From Powellomyces hirtus (lineage: Eukaryota; Chytridiomycota; Chytridiomycetes; Spizellomycetales; Powellomycetaceae), in assembly GCA_025526995.1 (NCBI GenBank), contig JAHLKG010000031.1, positions 1-64,000 on the forward strand: a stretch of DNA of 64,000 nt. Reading direction: 5' to 3'. Positions 21,034 to 32,977 of this stretch are shown here, piece by piece. Every line of letters starts with the position of its first letter. The stretch's first letter is position 1. Under the pieces are notes generated by a model. That model saw only the letters and a list, made by a program, of their open reading frames with translations. It had not been told where the DNA came from and made no database searches. The translations under genes were made by a program, and so were the position numbers.

Positions 21034-22847
21034 AGCGTCCGTAGAGCGGCCGTAGGATCCCGCACCCGTTTTTTAGTGCATAATTTGCCTCTCCTGCTCA
21101 ATTACCTCTTCTTCTGCTTTTTGCATGCGTTTTCTTTAGTTTTAGAATAGCATGGCTAGGGTCACCCCATTCCTTAGTGCTGGTTTCATCACCTCATAGG
21201 AAGTACCTTCATGATTTATTTATACTACATAGGCCTTCCGCTTGTCAAATAGATTTGATGGGAAGCTTAAACACATTCTTCTTCTTGATAAACGAATGTT
21301 TCAACTAATGCATTCTGACGTCGTCGTCGGATCCAAAACCGGCGATGGTAGTTTGGGTTTACATAAATGTTTTCCTCAAAGGTCTCGAAAACAATACAAT
21401 CACTTGTGCCCATGGATGATGACTCGGAGGTGGCGCGCGGTGATGCATTCATTTAGACACCAATTTGCCGGAGTCATTACCTATTAACGGAATGACAGGA
21501 ACAAAAAGAGAGAGGAAACAGACATCAACCACAGAAATTTCTATGGGGTGATGTCCTGAAATGTCTGACAATGTGTGGTATCTTGGATAGTCTGTGGCGA
21601 AATGTGAGACTCGGCTTTCGAAACACCCACTGTTCCTTTTCCTTCACTCGAACGCCTTTTGAGCGACTTTCGCCCACACACGGATCTGTGCTTGAAACAG
21701 CTCGCTCTCGTTGCGTACAGGGTCAAACACAATCATTTCGTCGCTGGGGTGGTATGCAAAGTCAGCCGCGGACGTTGGAGTCCTTGTCAGTAACAAACTT
21801 CAAATACGTCATGTTCAGTTCGACGTTTGAAGTAAAAATCTGGGGCAGCCATGATGATGATGATGATGATGAATTGTCCTTGCTTCCGCTCCCGCATCTC
21901 TCGTGTCGGGGCGGTGGTGTCGCAGTCTACGCACCAGTAATCCGAATCAGGCCTTTGGTTATCATTGTCGGATCAAATTCGGCGATCCACGGGATAGAGA
22001 CTTGTTTCCTAACCAGCTGGCCATTCGAGACGGTGCGGAGGGTGTACGTGCGCTCCTTCTTGGGGGTATCGACCCAAATTTGACAAAGTATGCCGGACTA
22101 ACCGGCCGCCAACCCAAAGGAGTCAAGGACTGCTGCGGCGCGAGGGCATGATTAAACCTTGCCTTCAAGCTCTACAAAGAAGATCCGAACAACGACCGAG
22201 CGAAAGAACGCCAGCTTCTCATGCAGCACTGTGCTCGAGTACAGAATCCAACTCACCGTGGTGATTCCAACTTCTTGATTGGCGCTCTACGTCCCAGCCC
22301 ACAGGGATTTTACTCATTCGGGAGCTCCGTCATGGACGCTTTCGTCATTGGCGTGATGGTGTATGCAGATCGGGTGCCCATGGCACATGGCTCACTCCTA
22401 TTCACTGCTACAAGTTCGCTCCATTCCCACAGCAAGATGCAGAGCGCGGGGGGCCTTCGTTGGTATCATACAATTGTCCATGCGTCAGTCGCTGGCGTCC
22501 ATGTATTGGATCAGTGGAAGTAATAGATATGGGATGCGAAATCGGTTGGTGGCTTTTACTGGATGTGATGAAGATATGACCGAGTGATGGAACTGACGAA
22601 ACGGCGAACTACTCCGAAAGTTTGACACCGTAATTCCTATTTTTTTTTTCTTTCTTTCTACTGTTCTTTCAAATCCTCTACCCTTTGACTATCCTTGTTG
22701 CGGTTCCTGTTCATGTTGGTACCCAGAATACTACCTGCACCAGCAGCAACACGCCTTGTCCCACCGTCTGCTAAAAGGAAATAGAGATACCTCAGGGCGC
22801 TTGATGCCTTATCTCCGCAACAATACCCCAAACACCGCCGAATCACA
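21034..22847. other. Gene-free stretch of about 1.8 kb with a GAT microsatellite
   Basis: Holds (ATG)n/(GAT)n at about 21851-21870 and a T-rich tract at 22636-22660. An open frame at 22221-22523 (+) reads fairly protein-like but matches nothing I know and lacks a splice model. The final 150 bp form the 5' leader of the Mdm34 gene. Confidence 0.5.
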
Positions 22848-25527
22848 ATGTCTTTTAAGCTCAACTGGCCGGCATTCTCCACCGAATTCATCGAAAAGGC
22901 CAAAACCCAGCTCTACACCGCTCTGAACAAGGGCGACAAGCCCACAAACATTGTCGGAGACATCAGAGTGCATCAGCTCAACATGGGCACAAAGCCACCC
23001 GATCTGGAAATTTTGGAAATTGGAGAACTGCAGGAGGACAGATTTAGAGGGATCTTCAAGATGGCTTACACCGGCGATGCCCACTTGGAGCTCATGACCA
23101 AAGTACAGGTACGCGCGCCCAAGTGAAAGAGAAACAAAGAGCGGAATTACGGGAGCGAATTCGGACTGGGGAAACCCCCTTGGAGTTTTTGCGGGACGAG
23201 AAAGGACCCTTGATTTACAGACGTCTCTTTCTCTATTCCTATTTCTCTAGGCCAACCCTCTGCATGCACCCCGGACACAGCTAACTATCAACGGCAGTCG
23301 AGACGGTGTTCTCGCAGCGAACTGGCCACTGGTCGTCCCGATGCGACTCAAAATCAGCAACCTTGTGCTGCGAGGAATCATCGTACTCGTCGTCGACAAG
23401 CACAAGGGTGTCACGCTGGTGTTCAAAAACGATCCGCTGGAAAAAGTCGATGTCAATTCCACGTTCGACAATATTCCCAACATCAGACGTTTCTTGCAGC
23501 TGCAGATCGAAACGCAGCTTCGCAAAATGTTCCAAGAAGATCTTCCCGCCCTCATTCACAATCTCTCCCTCGTGTATTTCAGTAATAAGAATGCCGCGAC
23601 TGCCTCAGACTCCAATCGATTATCGTCCCCCACTACTCTCAACGACAGCGGATTTCATGATCCGACAGCAGAAGACGTACATTCCAACGATGCATCGCCG
23701 CGACGTTACGAAGCTCCGCGGTCAATGCGTGAGCGGTGGCGCGGGAACGAAGCCGTAGATGGCGACGAGGATGACGACGCGTGGGTGCACGGTTACACGT
23801 TCTACCGTAACCTCAGCGCATCGTGCGGAGCCCTCGACATGGGGCTCAAGAACCTAGCCACTCCCAAACCTCTATTGAACAACAGTGCCGTCTGTCGCTC
23901 GCGTATTTCGGACCGTCTGCTTCTCAGCAACTGGAAGCATGATCAGAATTCTCACCACCATCATCACCACCGCCACCAGCGCAATGCTCCCACTACGCCG
24001 ACGCGACAAAGCACCTCTAACAGCATTCATTCGTATGGTGCAAGCACTGCACGAACCGTAGCCAGTATATCTTCATCCCCTTTGAGCCCGAACCGCATCC
24101 CGCCATTCTCGGCCAGTTATGCAAATTATCGAAAATGCTCGACGCGCCCACGCATCCCCCCGTGTGCCCGCAGTTCCGTGTCCCTCCACACCGATTTTGC
24201 GTACGATTGGCAGACGGAATTTCATTCGATCTCCCCAGCAACGCGCTCCCCCACCGCACCAAATACCACTTCAATACCCTCATGGTTTATCTCGGCCAAC
24301 CACCAGCAAAATCACAGCTCGTCAACTACTACTCTTCACAATGCCGACGACGATGACAATGACGAAGAGCCCTTTGATTTCGACAATCCCGGCAACATCT
24401 TCACCCTCAACCCTCCGCCGTCCACCGCAACCGCCGCATTGGAAAGTCTCCATATTCCAAACCCGGTGACTCTCAAACCAACCGACAACCCGCGAGCCGC
24501 CCATTTGGCTAACCTGATGGATGCGAATCGTACGCTTGGCGTCCATACCCAAAGCGAGGACATTGAGCACTTGGCTTTTCGGGCACATCCAATCCGTTTC
24601 CTGTGTGTGGCTGCTAGTGCTGCCGATACACCTGCCACAACCGCAAATGACCTTGTTTCTCCTTGCGACTCACCACATACCACAAGCCTCCTTGGCTCAA
24701 CCACTCTCACACGAACAAGTTCTCAGACAGCTGTCTCCCCATCTCGCTCAGTAACTGCGCGCCAGGCGTCACCCGCCTATGACTACAGCTGGACCCACAA
24801 GTGCACCACAAACACATTTGTCGTGCCGTCCGTCACCGCTGCCCGCCGGAGCCGTTCTCCCTCGCGATACCCACGCCGCCATAACCAGAATCACAACTTC
24901 TCATCATCAGCATCCACGATATCGGCATATTCGCAGGGAACCACTCGGTCCGCCCCCGCAATCATCACAAGCACAAACAACACGCCGGTCAATCGGCCAG
25001 GATCTTCCCTGGCGACCCGAAACATCACCAAGTTGACTCTGCCCCCCGGAGTCGTCATTCCGCAACAGCTTCTTTCGCCCGGCCTCGACCAACGACTCGC
25101 GGAAATGGGATACATCAACCACACTCACCCCCAACACCCGCAGTACAGACGAACTCGCCCCGCGTCGGCCACGAACGACTCACCAGTGCGTGGCGGCGGG
25201 TCAGACGGTGCCACTCCGAGCCGACCGAGCGGGCCTCCCCGCGCCGCGTCTGCTTATTCCCATAACAGCCCTGGTTACCAACAACAACATCAACAACCGT
25301 ATCTGCGAACACGCCGACCCATGGCCCGAAGTGCGACAACAGATGGAAGCCGAGCTAATCTTACTACTGTACGCCCGACTGGCCGTGCCGCACCTCCCAC
25401 CATTACTACAGCACCCTCTGTCCGTAGTGTTCCATCCAGTGACCGTAGCGTCCGTCCCGTACCTGCACCCGTCGCCACAACAGCCTCTACCCTTCCCATC
25501 GCGGCTGGCAAAGATCAGACTTTGTAA
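22848..25527 (+). CDS. mdm34: Mdm34, ERMES complex subunit (SMP domain)
   Basis: Exons 22848-23108 and 23251-25527, intron GTACGC...CTAG in phase 0, 845 aa. The first 200 residues match Mdm34: 'MSFKLNWPAFSTEFIEKAK', 'TALNKGDKP', 'LNMGTKPPDLEILEIGEL', 'DRFRGIFKMAY', 'DAHLELMTKVQANPL', 'NWPLVVPMRLKISNLVLRG' and 'FLQLQIETQLRKMFQEDLP'. This is the SMP (TULIP) lipid-binding domain. Mdm34 sits in the mitochondrial outer membrane and with Mmm1, Mdm12 and Mdm10 tethers ER to mitochondria and moves phospholipids. The remaining 640 residues are low complexity (Ser, Thr, Pro, Asn, a His run near residue 235) with no domain; yeast Mdm34 is about 460 aa, so this tail is unusually long. Confidence 0.95.
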
Positions 25528-26559
25528 TACAGAAATGTGACAGATCAGAAGCTTGTTTGTGTCCGTGGCTAAATCGCGTGCTGTTTAGTGTGTCCAATGA
25601 GAGTGAATCACAACCCTTTGCACTTTTTAGACCACTTGGGACCGCCCTCACAATAGCAGCTATGTACGTGTGCCTTTCCCTTTTTCTTTTCCACTCAACA
25701 TGTGGTAGCTAGGTTAAAGTAATGATGTCACTGTCGGAGAAAACTCAGAGCCCGGGACCGCTAAGATTTCTTGGAGACAGGAATCTGCGTACAAGATGCT
25801 GTCATTTTGAGGTGGTGGTACAATAGCTGCTCAGGCATGCGCCAGTCACGCCGCGGTCACGCGAGGCGTCTGGGTACAAAAGTGACACTCGGCAAGATTT
25901 CGGAGAGAGGCCACAAAAATGACAGCACATAACTTGAACTCACTTTTGCCCCGCAGAGTGCTCTGAGCCGTCGTGCTACGTACTAGTACGCTCTGATCCC
26001 TCATGGCATTCACGCGGGTCCCACACAATGTCATGAGGTTTCACGCATACTGCACATCTCTGTACAGAAATACTGGTTTTGCATCATGATAGTAACCCGC
26101 TAGAACTCGTCAGGGTTCTTCCAAACCTTCTTTCGTCGTCGTCGGACTTTCTTTCACCGAGAAGAACAATCATCGTGGTTGTCTACATCATCGACACGAA
26201 TGCCAGTGCAGCAGAGAATGCGGATGATTACAGAGAGGCCTCATCGTTTCAAGGAGTGAGACTGGATATTGAATGGTTCTGCGTAAAAAAAACTGTATGC
26301 ATGATCCGTTGTACAGTGCGCCAGACTGTGTCATATGCCATTGGATCTTCTCCTTTTGGCGAGGTCCTTTTGAAATGATGGGTTGTTTGGATTTTATGAG
26401 GAATCCGCCGGGTATATGAAGGGCATGGTCTTCGCACCGTCCCATCTCGATCCACATCCCATCCCTACTTGACAGATCCCATCGGATATCCTCCCGCCCT
26501 ACTCTTTCCCCACATCCCTCTGTTCACCGGCTGGTCGGTCACGCCTCCTCGAGCCCTCG
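25528..26559. other. Intergenic, about 1 kb
   Basis: 3' flank of Mdm34 and promoter of the beta-galactosidase gene. A TATA-like 'GTATATGAAG' lies near 26413. No gene is seen. Confidence 0.6.
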
Positions 26560-29500
26560 ATGAACGTCAAGAAGCTCCCTCTCTCGGTGTACCTCCTCCT
26601 TCTTGTCTGCCTCGGCTTGATTTCATCCCCCAATGCGGGTGTGTCCGCCGCACCCGCTGCGCCGTCGCGAGTGACGTATGATAAACATTCTCTCCTGATT
26701 GATGGGAAGCGGATCTATCTCTGGTCCGGCGAATTCCATCCGTTCCGCTTGCCGTCGCCGGACCTTTGGAAAGATGTGTTGGTGAAATTCAAGGCTGCGG
26801 GGTATAATGCTGTTTCGGTAAGGGTCCCCATTCGGCTTGTCCAAGACTCATGAAGAACTGACTGGCAAAGTCTTTTTATTACTTGTCATAGATCTATGCG
26901 CATTGGGGCTACCACTGCGCCAAACCCGGCTCCTGCGACTTCACCGGCATCCGTGATTGGGACAAGTTCTTCCAGATCGCCAAAGATGTTGGCATCTACG
27001 TTATCGCTCGTCCGGGCCCCTACATCAACGCCGAGACGACAGGGGGAGGCTTGCCTGGATGGTACGTTGCAACCCACCCGCCGCCGACCTCGCCACTGGA
27101 TGCGCATCGCTAGACTCATTTGACTCACCTGCGTCCAACTGTAGGCTCATCAGACTGCAACAAAGTCTCGGCCGCACGAATGCTGCCGATTACGAAGTGC
27201 ATTGGAAGTTTTATATGTCGATCTGTACGTATTGTGAAGCATTTTCCCAATTTGGATCTCCATTGGCTTCTAAACAATGGCTTTCATAGTCAACCGCATT
27301 GCCGCCAAATATCAAATTGACACTGGCGGCACTGTCATCCTGTACCAAGCCGAGAATGAATACAGCAACCCAACGGACAAGGAGGCTACTCAGCCTTACA
27401 TGGATGCCATCTACAAGCTTGCACGCGCTGATGGCATCGTCGTTCCCATCTTCCACAATGACTTGTACGTTTCGGGAATCCTACTTTCTCTGCCCCATTC
27501 CTGCATCGGCAACGTCTAACCCTTTCATTACCATTTGGTTTTCGCAGGAAAAACGGCGGGAACTGGGCTTCTGGTCCCGGTGCCCCCGACATGTACACCT
27601 GGGATGGCTACCCCAACGGTTTCGACTGCGGGAACCCCGACGCCTGGAATCCCATGTGGGAGGACTTCAATTTCCAACGCCGTCAGCCCAACACTCCCCT
27701 CTTCTTGGCCGAATTCCAAGCCGGATCCTACGACCCCTGGGGCGGGGCGGGGTACACTAAATGCCGCCAACGCACCAACGACCAGTTCCAACGCGTGTTT
27801 TACAAGGAAAACATTGGTGCCGGAGTGACGGTCCAAAACTTTTACATGACCTACGGCGGAACCAATTGGGGACACTTGGCCACACCTCTCGTGTACTCGT
27901 CGTACGATTTCGGTGCCCCCATCACGGAATCCCTCTCGTTGACCACAAAGTACCATGCCAACAAGCTCATTGGGTACTTTTTGCAAGCGTCGCCCGACAT
28001 TACCAACACGGACGCGTTTGAGGCTTGGGCTACCGCCAAGGACGTGCGGGTGCGTGGGCTGCGCAATGCGGAAACGGGAGCAGAGTTTAGAGTGTTGAGA
28101 CAATGGGATGGAACTTCTACAGCAGAGAAGGAATTTGGACTGTGGAATGTGGCGGGTGTTGAAAAGGTGCCGGTGGAAGGAAGCATCAAAATTCATGGAC
28201 GGGACTCATTGATCTTGGTCGCCAATTACGCTTTCAGTGGTCAGGTATGTTGCGCTCCGCCTGGGTCGGTTCATAAAGCTCCTACCCGCTAGAGGCTGAT
28301 TATCGAAATGTAGAAAATCGTATACTCAACGGCGGAGATTCTCACCCACGCATACATTGGATGGCGCGACGTTTTGATCCTCTACGGCACCGAAACCGAC
28401 ACTGTTGAGCTCGTTCTTCAAGCATCCACCGCCCGACCGTCGGCCCAGTCCCTCGACGCCCAACCCACTTGGTTTAAACTGACACCCAACGGCGCAACCC
28501 TCCGCATCAACACGGTTATTCCGAAAGACGTATCCCATATCCTTGTGAAAGGCGCCGGGAACAAGGAGTTGTTGATTGTGGTAGCGAACCGAAACTCTGC
28601 CCTGGAATTCTGGAGAACGGACAGTGCCGCAGGGCCGGTCATTGTGCGCGGATCGTACCTCCTCCGGTGGGCCACATCGGCAGGAACCACATTGAACATC
28701 TACGCCGATTTCGACAAAGCTACCACCCTCGAAGTGTATGCGCCCTCTACCGCCATCCGAGTCAATGACCAGGACGTTGCCGTGGACTGGACCAAATGGG
28801 GCTCCATGGTTACTAAAACGCCCATCGCTGGCCCACCTGCCATCACGCTCCCCACGCTGCGGAACTGGAGATTCGGACGCGGGACCCCTGAGATTGATCC
28901 CGCTTTCGACGATTCGACGTGGACAGAGTGTACCCTGACCACGACTCTCAACCCCACGAAACCACCCACGGGTGAAAAAGTCCTTTTTGGGCAAGACTAC
29001 AAGTTCTATTACGGCCACATTCTGTACCGTGGTCGGTTCGCTGGCACGGGCACCGAAACGCAAATCCTCATTCGCGCCCAGGGCGCCGCTGAAGCGTCCC
29101 CCGGGTTCGAGCGCACCAACGGATTCGCGTATTCCGTGTGGCTCAACGGTGTCTACCTCGGCAGATCCGAAGACAACGACCGCAATGTTGTCTTCAAGTT
29201 CCCCGCTGGATCCGTGCGCGCGGGCCAGACCAACGTGTTGTTTGTGATAACTGACAACATGGGTCTCAACCAAGCGTTTGGTGGCCCCAGCGACAACTTC
29301 AAAGCCTACCGCGGGCTGCATTCTGCATTCATCGGCACCTCCAACAACGCCAAAGTGCCTATTCAGTGGAAAGTTCAAGGGACCCGCGGGGGAGAAGATA
29401 TCATCGACCCCGCCCGCGGACCCCTCAACGTCGGTGGATTGTACGGTGAACGTTCTGGCTGGCATTTGCCCGCCTACCCCGATGGGACCAACAATGGATG

Positions 29501-30072
29501 GAAGGCTAACGTGCAGTTGCCTTACACGTGAGTAGGCCAGCGCAAAAAACTAGCATGTGGGTTTTAAACTAACGGGTTTATTCTTTTGCTGCGTAGGTTT
29601 GACCAACCGGGTGTTGTCTGGTTCCGCAACTATTTCGAGCTCAACCTTCCCGCCAAGGTCTACGTTCCCATTGCCCTTCGCTTCACACAACCGCTCAAAC
29701 AAGGTGCCACCGTGCGCGCCCAGATCTACATCAACGGCTTCCAATACGGTAATTCCCTCCCGCATTTGTCCCAATCTACCCCCCCCCCCCACTATCTCAC
29801 TCTTTTTCTTTCTCTCTGTCTCAGGCCGCTACGTGTCCAACTGGGGTCCTCAAACAACCTTCTTTGTCCCACAGGGTATCATCCGAAACACGGGTGTTAA
29901 CCTCATCGCGATTGCCGCGTGGGGACTTGAGGACAAGGGAAACCAGCTGGGCAATGTAGAGCTCGTCATCGCAGGCGATGTCGTTGTTTACTCGGGAGAA
30001 CCAATCAGCAATGTCGGTGGTTTTGACTGGCGCAAGGCGACCTATGGGCTTGCGCCTGCAGCGAATCTATAA
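26560..30072 (+). CDS. Glycoside hydrolase family 35 beta-galactosidase (eight exons)
   Basis: Exons 26560-26817, 26892-27061, 27145-27224, 27290-27464, 27548-28244, 28314-29527, 29597-29748 and 29825-30072 give 997 aa, the usual length of fungal LacA-type enzymes. Residues 1-30 are a secretion signal ('KKLPLSVYLLLLVCLGLI'). The catalytic barrel begins with 'LLIDGKRIYLWSGEFHPFRL'. 'YVIARPGPYINAETTGGGLP' follows. The acid/base Glu lies in 'YQAENEYS' (about residue 191) and the nucleophile Glu in 'FLAEFQAGSYDPWGG' (about 282). 'NFYMTYGGTNWGHLA' is another GH35 signature. C-terminal beta-domains of the jelly-roll type follow ('YSVWLNGVYLGRS', 'IYINGFQYGRYVSNWGP'). The enzyme should be extracellular and cleave terminal beta-galactosyl residues of plant or algal polysaccharides. 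Intron 7 carries a poly(C) run. Confidence 0.95.
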
Positions 30073-30626
30073 AGACCTAGTGTAGAGAATTCGTCTCTGT
30101 GCTCCTGCACATTGTTCTCGTACGTCGCGCATCGCATAAATCGGGAATTGTAATTAGACTATCATGTGAGGAAATATTGGTTTGTTCATTGATTTGCCCT
30201 CGCAGCTCGTACTGTACTGCCTCAGAGTAACCGGTGGTGTTTTGAAATAGTCTGGAGGCGCTCTACCAGTAGCATGATGAACGAATATCACTTCCATAAT
30301 GGTTGCATTGTATGCTTTACTATAGAAAAATGATATTTGCTCATCATGCTACTCGTAGAGCACAACCGCCCGCTCATGTGCTGACGCACGCGTGAAAGCG
30401 TCCGAAAGTATTCCGTCCCGATCACTTAAACATATCAAAGCACCAAGTAGTGGGTATCATATATCACTATTTGCTTTTTGCAAAGGAGCAAGCTATCGAT
30501 ACGGCAACAAACCAAAAACACAACTAAAAACACTTACGTGCCAATCTTTAGAGGATAGGCCTTCTTCCTTGGGTGATGGACGTTGGAACAGGCCAGAAGA
30601 ATGATATGCTCGCGAGTCTGCGCTGT
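30073..30626. other. Intergenic with a long hairpin
   Basis: 3' flank of the beta-galactosidase gene and of the convergent small gene. Apart from the inverted repeat at 30260-30361 nothing is recognised. Confidence 0.6.
30260..30361. repeat. 31-bp inverted repeat (hairpin or MITE-like)
   Basis: Arm 30260-30290 (GCTCTACCAGTAGCATGATG...) pairs with arm 30331-30361, its reverse complement with three mismatches, around a 40-nt spacer. Similarity stops sharply at both ends. It lies about 190 bp past the beta-galactosidase stop codon. No target-site duplication was seen. Confidence 0.8.
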
Positions 30627-30920
30627 TCATTGATGACGTCGCCTTGGCTGGCGTTTTTCCAACGCCTCGACGAGTCTTGCCAGCGTTCCGTCGGAATCGT
30701 CTTCCGGTGTGGTTTCGGGCTCTTGTCCAAACTCTTGCTCGTGCAGCCAGTCGTGGTACTCTTGCAGGGAATGGAATCCCCACAGCTGCAAAATAGCCGG
30801 TGACGGAAGGGTAGCTTGTGGGTCGGCAGCCAGGACGACGTTATGAGAGTATGTGATGATAGGCTCCTTTTTTGCGTTTGACTTCTTTGGAGTTTCGGAC
30901 GTGCCTTTGACTTCGCTCAT
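30627..30920 (-). CDS. Small hypothetical protein, 97 aa
   Basis: ATG at 30920, single exon. The start is lysine-rich ('KKSNAKKEPIITYSHNVV'), then 'PSPAILQLWGFHSLQEYHDWLHEQEFG' in pieces suggests one amphipathic helix, then an acidic stretch and a basic end ('LEKRQPRRRHQ'). No signal peptide or known domain. The ordered charge pattern and clean start support a real small gene; its role is unknown. Confidence 0.5.
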   Translation of the reverse strand: MSEVKGTSETPKKSNAKKEPIITYSHNVVLAADPQATLPSPAILQLWGFHSLQEYHDWLHEQEFGQEPETTPEDDSDGTLARLVEALEKRQPRRRHQ

Positions 30921-30993
30921 GTAGGGATGGTTGTGGAAGTTTGAAAATTAGTGTTTGTTAAATGTTGTTAAATGAGGGCACCAGGGCAAAGGA

Positions 30994-31020
30994 GGGGGGG
31001 GGGGGGGAGGGGGGGGGGGG
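30994..31020. repeat. Poly(G) tract, 27 nt with one interruption
   Basis: G14-A-G12 just upstream of the small hypothetical gene's start region. It is potentially G-quadruplex forming. Confidence 0.9.
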
Positions 31021-32912
31021 AGTCACGTGCCTTGATTCTGAGGCGCAGACGGACTGTCTTGAGAAGTTTCAGTCACAGCAGCCAGCACCTGGTATCGACT
31101 TCCTATGGTGCTAGTGAATATCAAGATACTATATCCCGCTTACATACAGGTGGTTGGTTCTCAATCCATCAAAGAATCGTTTCGTCTGTGGCTGTATGTG
31201 CTCTGTACGCAACACTTTGTGCTTGGGTCGGATGTGAGTCTATCATGATGTTGTCCACGGTGTCCGGGTGCGAGATGTTTGTGAGCGTGGTTATACCCTG
31301 TCAGAACTTTTATCAAGGTCGTTAGAGTGCTTCATTTTTGTGTTTCTTGGGCTGTGCGGGTGTTTGTTGAATGCTAACGGACGATGACGATTGATCGCAG
31401 TCCAGGGTAGGGGGGACCAGGCTGCTTAGTTGTGTATTGGAAGTTCTTGGATGTGTTTCTACGATTTTCCGCCAACCACATTGACTTCATGTTGTTTGTC
31501 ATATGATGTCGCCTAACAAAACGACTCGGCCTGTAAGCTTACCGCCTCCCCTCAATCCATTGCGGAGCAGCTCTCATACTTGAAGCGTCTCTGTAGGAGC
31601 GAGTGCCTGGTCCATTGGGATCAGCGCCAGCTTGGAGACGTAATCTCATAATACCATCATCGTGTCCTTCCGCAACAAGCGCAAGACACCGCGGTGGTTT
31701 CACGCACGTATCCACAACATCTCCTTCTCCGACTGAGAACCGTGCTTTTCCCTCCTTCTTCAACAACGATTTGGATAACAATTGAACACAGGACGAGAAC
31801 CCGCTATCAGATAAAGTAGCAAGTGCCCAGATGAGTCATGATCCTGTATGCTTGCTCCTCACCCAACAAAGTTCGTATCGCAGTGTTACTTCAGCAGTAC
31901 GCTGTGATGTGGAGAGGGATAAAGCGATCAAGGTGCCCATAGCGACTGCCGCAACTCTATAACGTCAAACTTTTCTGCTTAACGGGGAATGTTCATATAC
32001 TGTACAACCCAAATTAATCACGTCACTGACTCTCCAGACTTATGGTTTGGGCTAGCAAACCACTTGTTTGAGCAGCCGCGCGGCTGCAGGTCGTTGTAGA
32101 ACCGGCTGCAGTTGAAAGTCAAAATGACCTGAAAGTGAAGCTGTGCAGGAAAAACACCTTCCCCTGTGACTTTGTCTACCGAATCTGCAAATGCAGGCTG
32201 TGCATAGCCGAGAACGATATTGCAATGATGTCCAACCACACCATGTAGACCCAGCCACCTCCACCTGGCAGAAATTCTGTCATCGTCCTTACTTGCTGGA
32301 AATAACGTGATAGTCACTGCCCGCAGCACAGGGTGCTTGACGCGGCGTTTCGCACGGTGAAGAAAGCACCTGGCATCTGCCATAGGGGAAGGGACTTGGC
32401 AACAGCCTTTGGAAACATGGTGGCAAAGGTGCGGTCAAAGCAGCATCACTTGGAAAGTCAGGATCGTATGTCAACGTTTCATGCTCGGTCCGACAGCAGA
32501 GAACAAACGCGTCACGCTCCATTTGTGGCGCATGATTGTGGGTTACGAACAACACATCTTGAACGCGAACTCGTCGCGGAGGCTTGGCATCCGAACCCAA
32601 GTCCATGGTGGTGTGCGGCTGAGACAGGCTGTGGCATTGTGTGCAACCTTGTCTGTCCTGTCGTGCGCAAAAAAACCGTGGGGCCACACGTGGCGCCCGG
32701 AGCCCCGTCATAGGTCTTTGAACAATGAGTTTAGGAAAACAAGCAACATCATGTCCGTATGGCGAATGTGGGCAGGTTGGTGTAGAATGTATGATCGTGG
32801 GACCGTGGGGCCTTGGCAGCAGTCACCAAGGAAATCATGCGTGGATATGCCGGTTTGGCCCGAGTGGGTTGAGCAACGCCCACAAGTTCGAATGAAGCTC
32901 TTTTTATTCTGA
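31021..32912. other. Gene-poor stretch of about 1.9 kb
   Basis: Contains an ankyrin-like relic (31539-31781) and overlapping minus-strand frames at 32018-32711 whose wording is protein-like but unassignable. Nothing else is supported. Confidence 0.5.
31539..31781 (-). pseudogene. Possible ankyrin-repeat relic
   Basis: The frame contains 'LALVAEGHDDGIMRLRLQAGADPNGPG', in pieces matching the ankyrin consensus 'A..GH.di..lLL..GADpN', then becomes unrelated sequence and stops. One repeat only, no start exon: a fragment at most. Confidence 0.4.
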
Positions 32913-32919
32913 TATAAAA
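32913..32919 (+). promoter_or_regulatory. TATA box of the FAD oxidase gene
   Basis: 'TATAAAA' in 'GATATAAAAGGGGG', 59 bp upstream of the ATG at 32978. Confidence 0.7.
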
Positions 32920-32977
32920 GGGGGACGATGGGGGGTGTGTTCTCTGAGTCCCTATCAGGCATTCACACTTTGCTACA

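Noticed and set aside
22221..22523. Candidate gene upstream of Mdm34
   Set aside because: No domain, no upstream exon and no conserved-looking splice context; left as unassigned.
28326..29465. Long antisense open frame over the GH35 gene
   Set aside because: Codon structure of the sense gene explains the open frame; it is opposite verified coding sequence.
32018..32711. Overlapping minus-strand frames with protein-like wording
   Set aside because: Two frames overlap without a splice site that joins them and neither matches a family.
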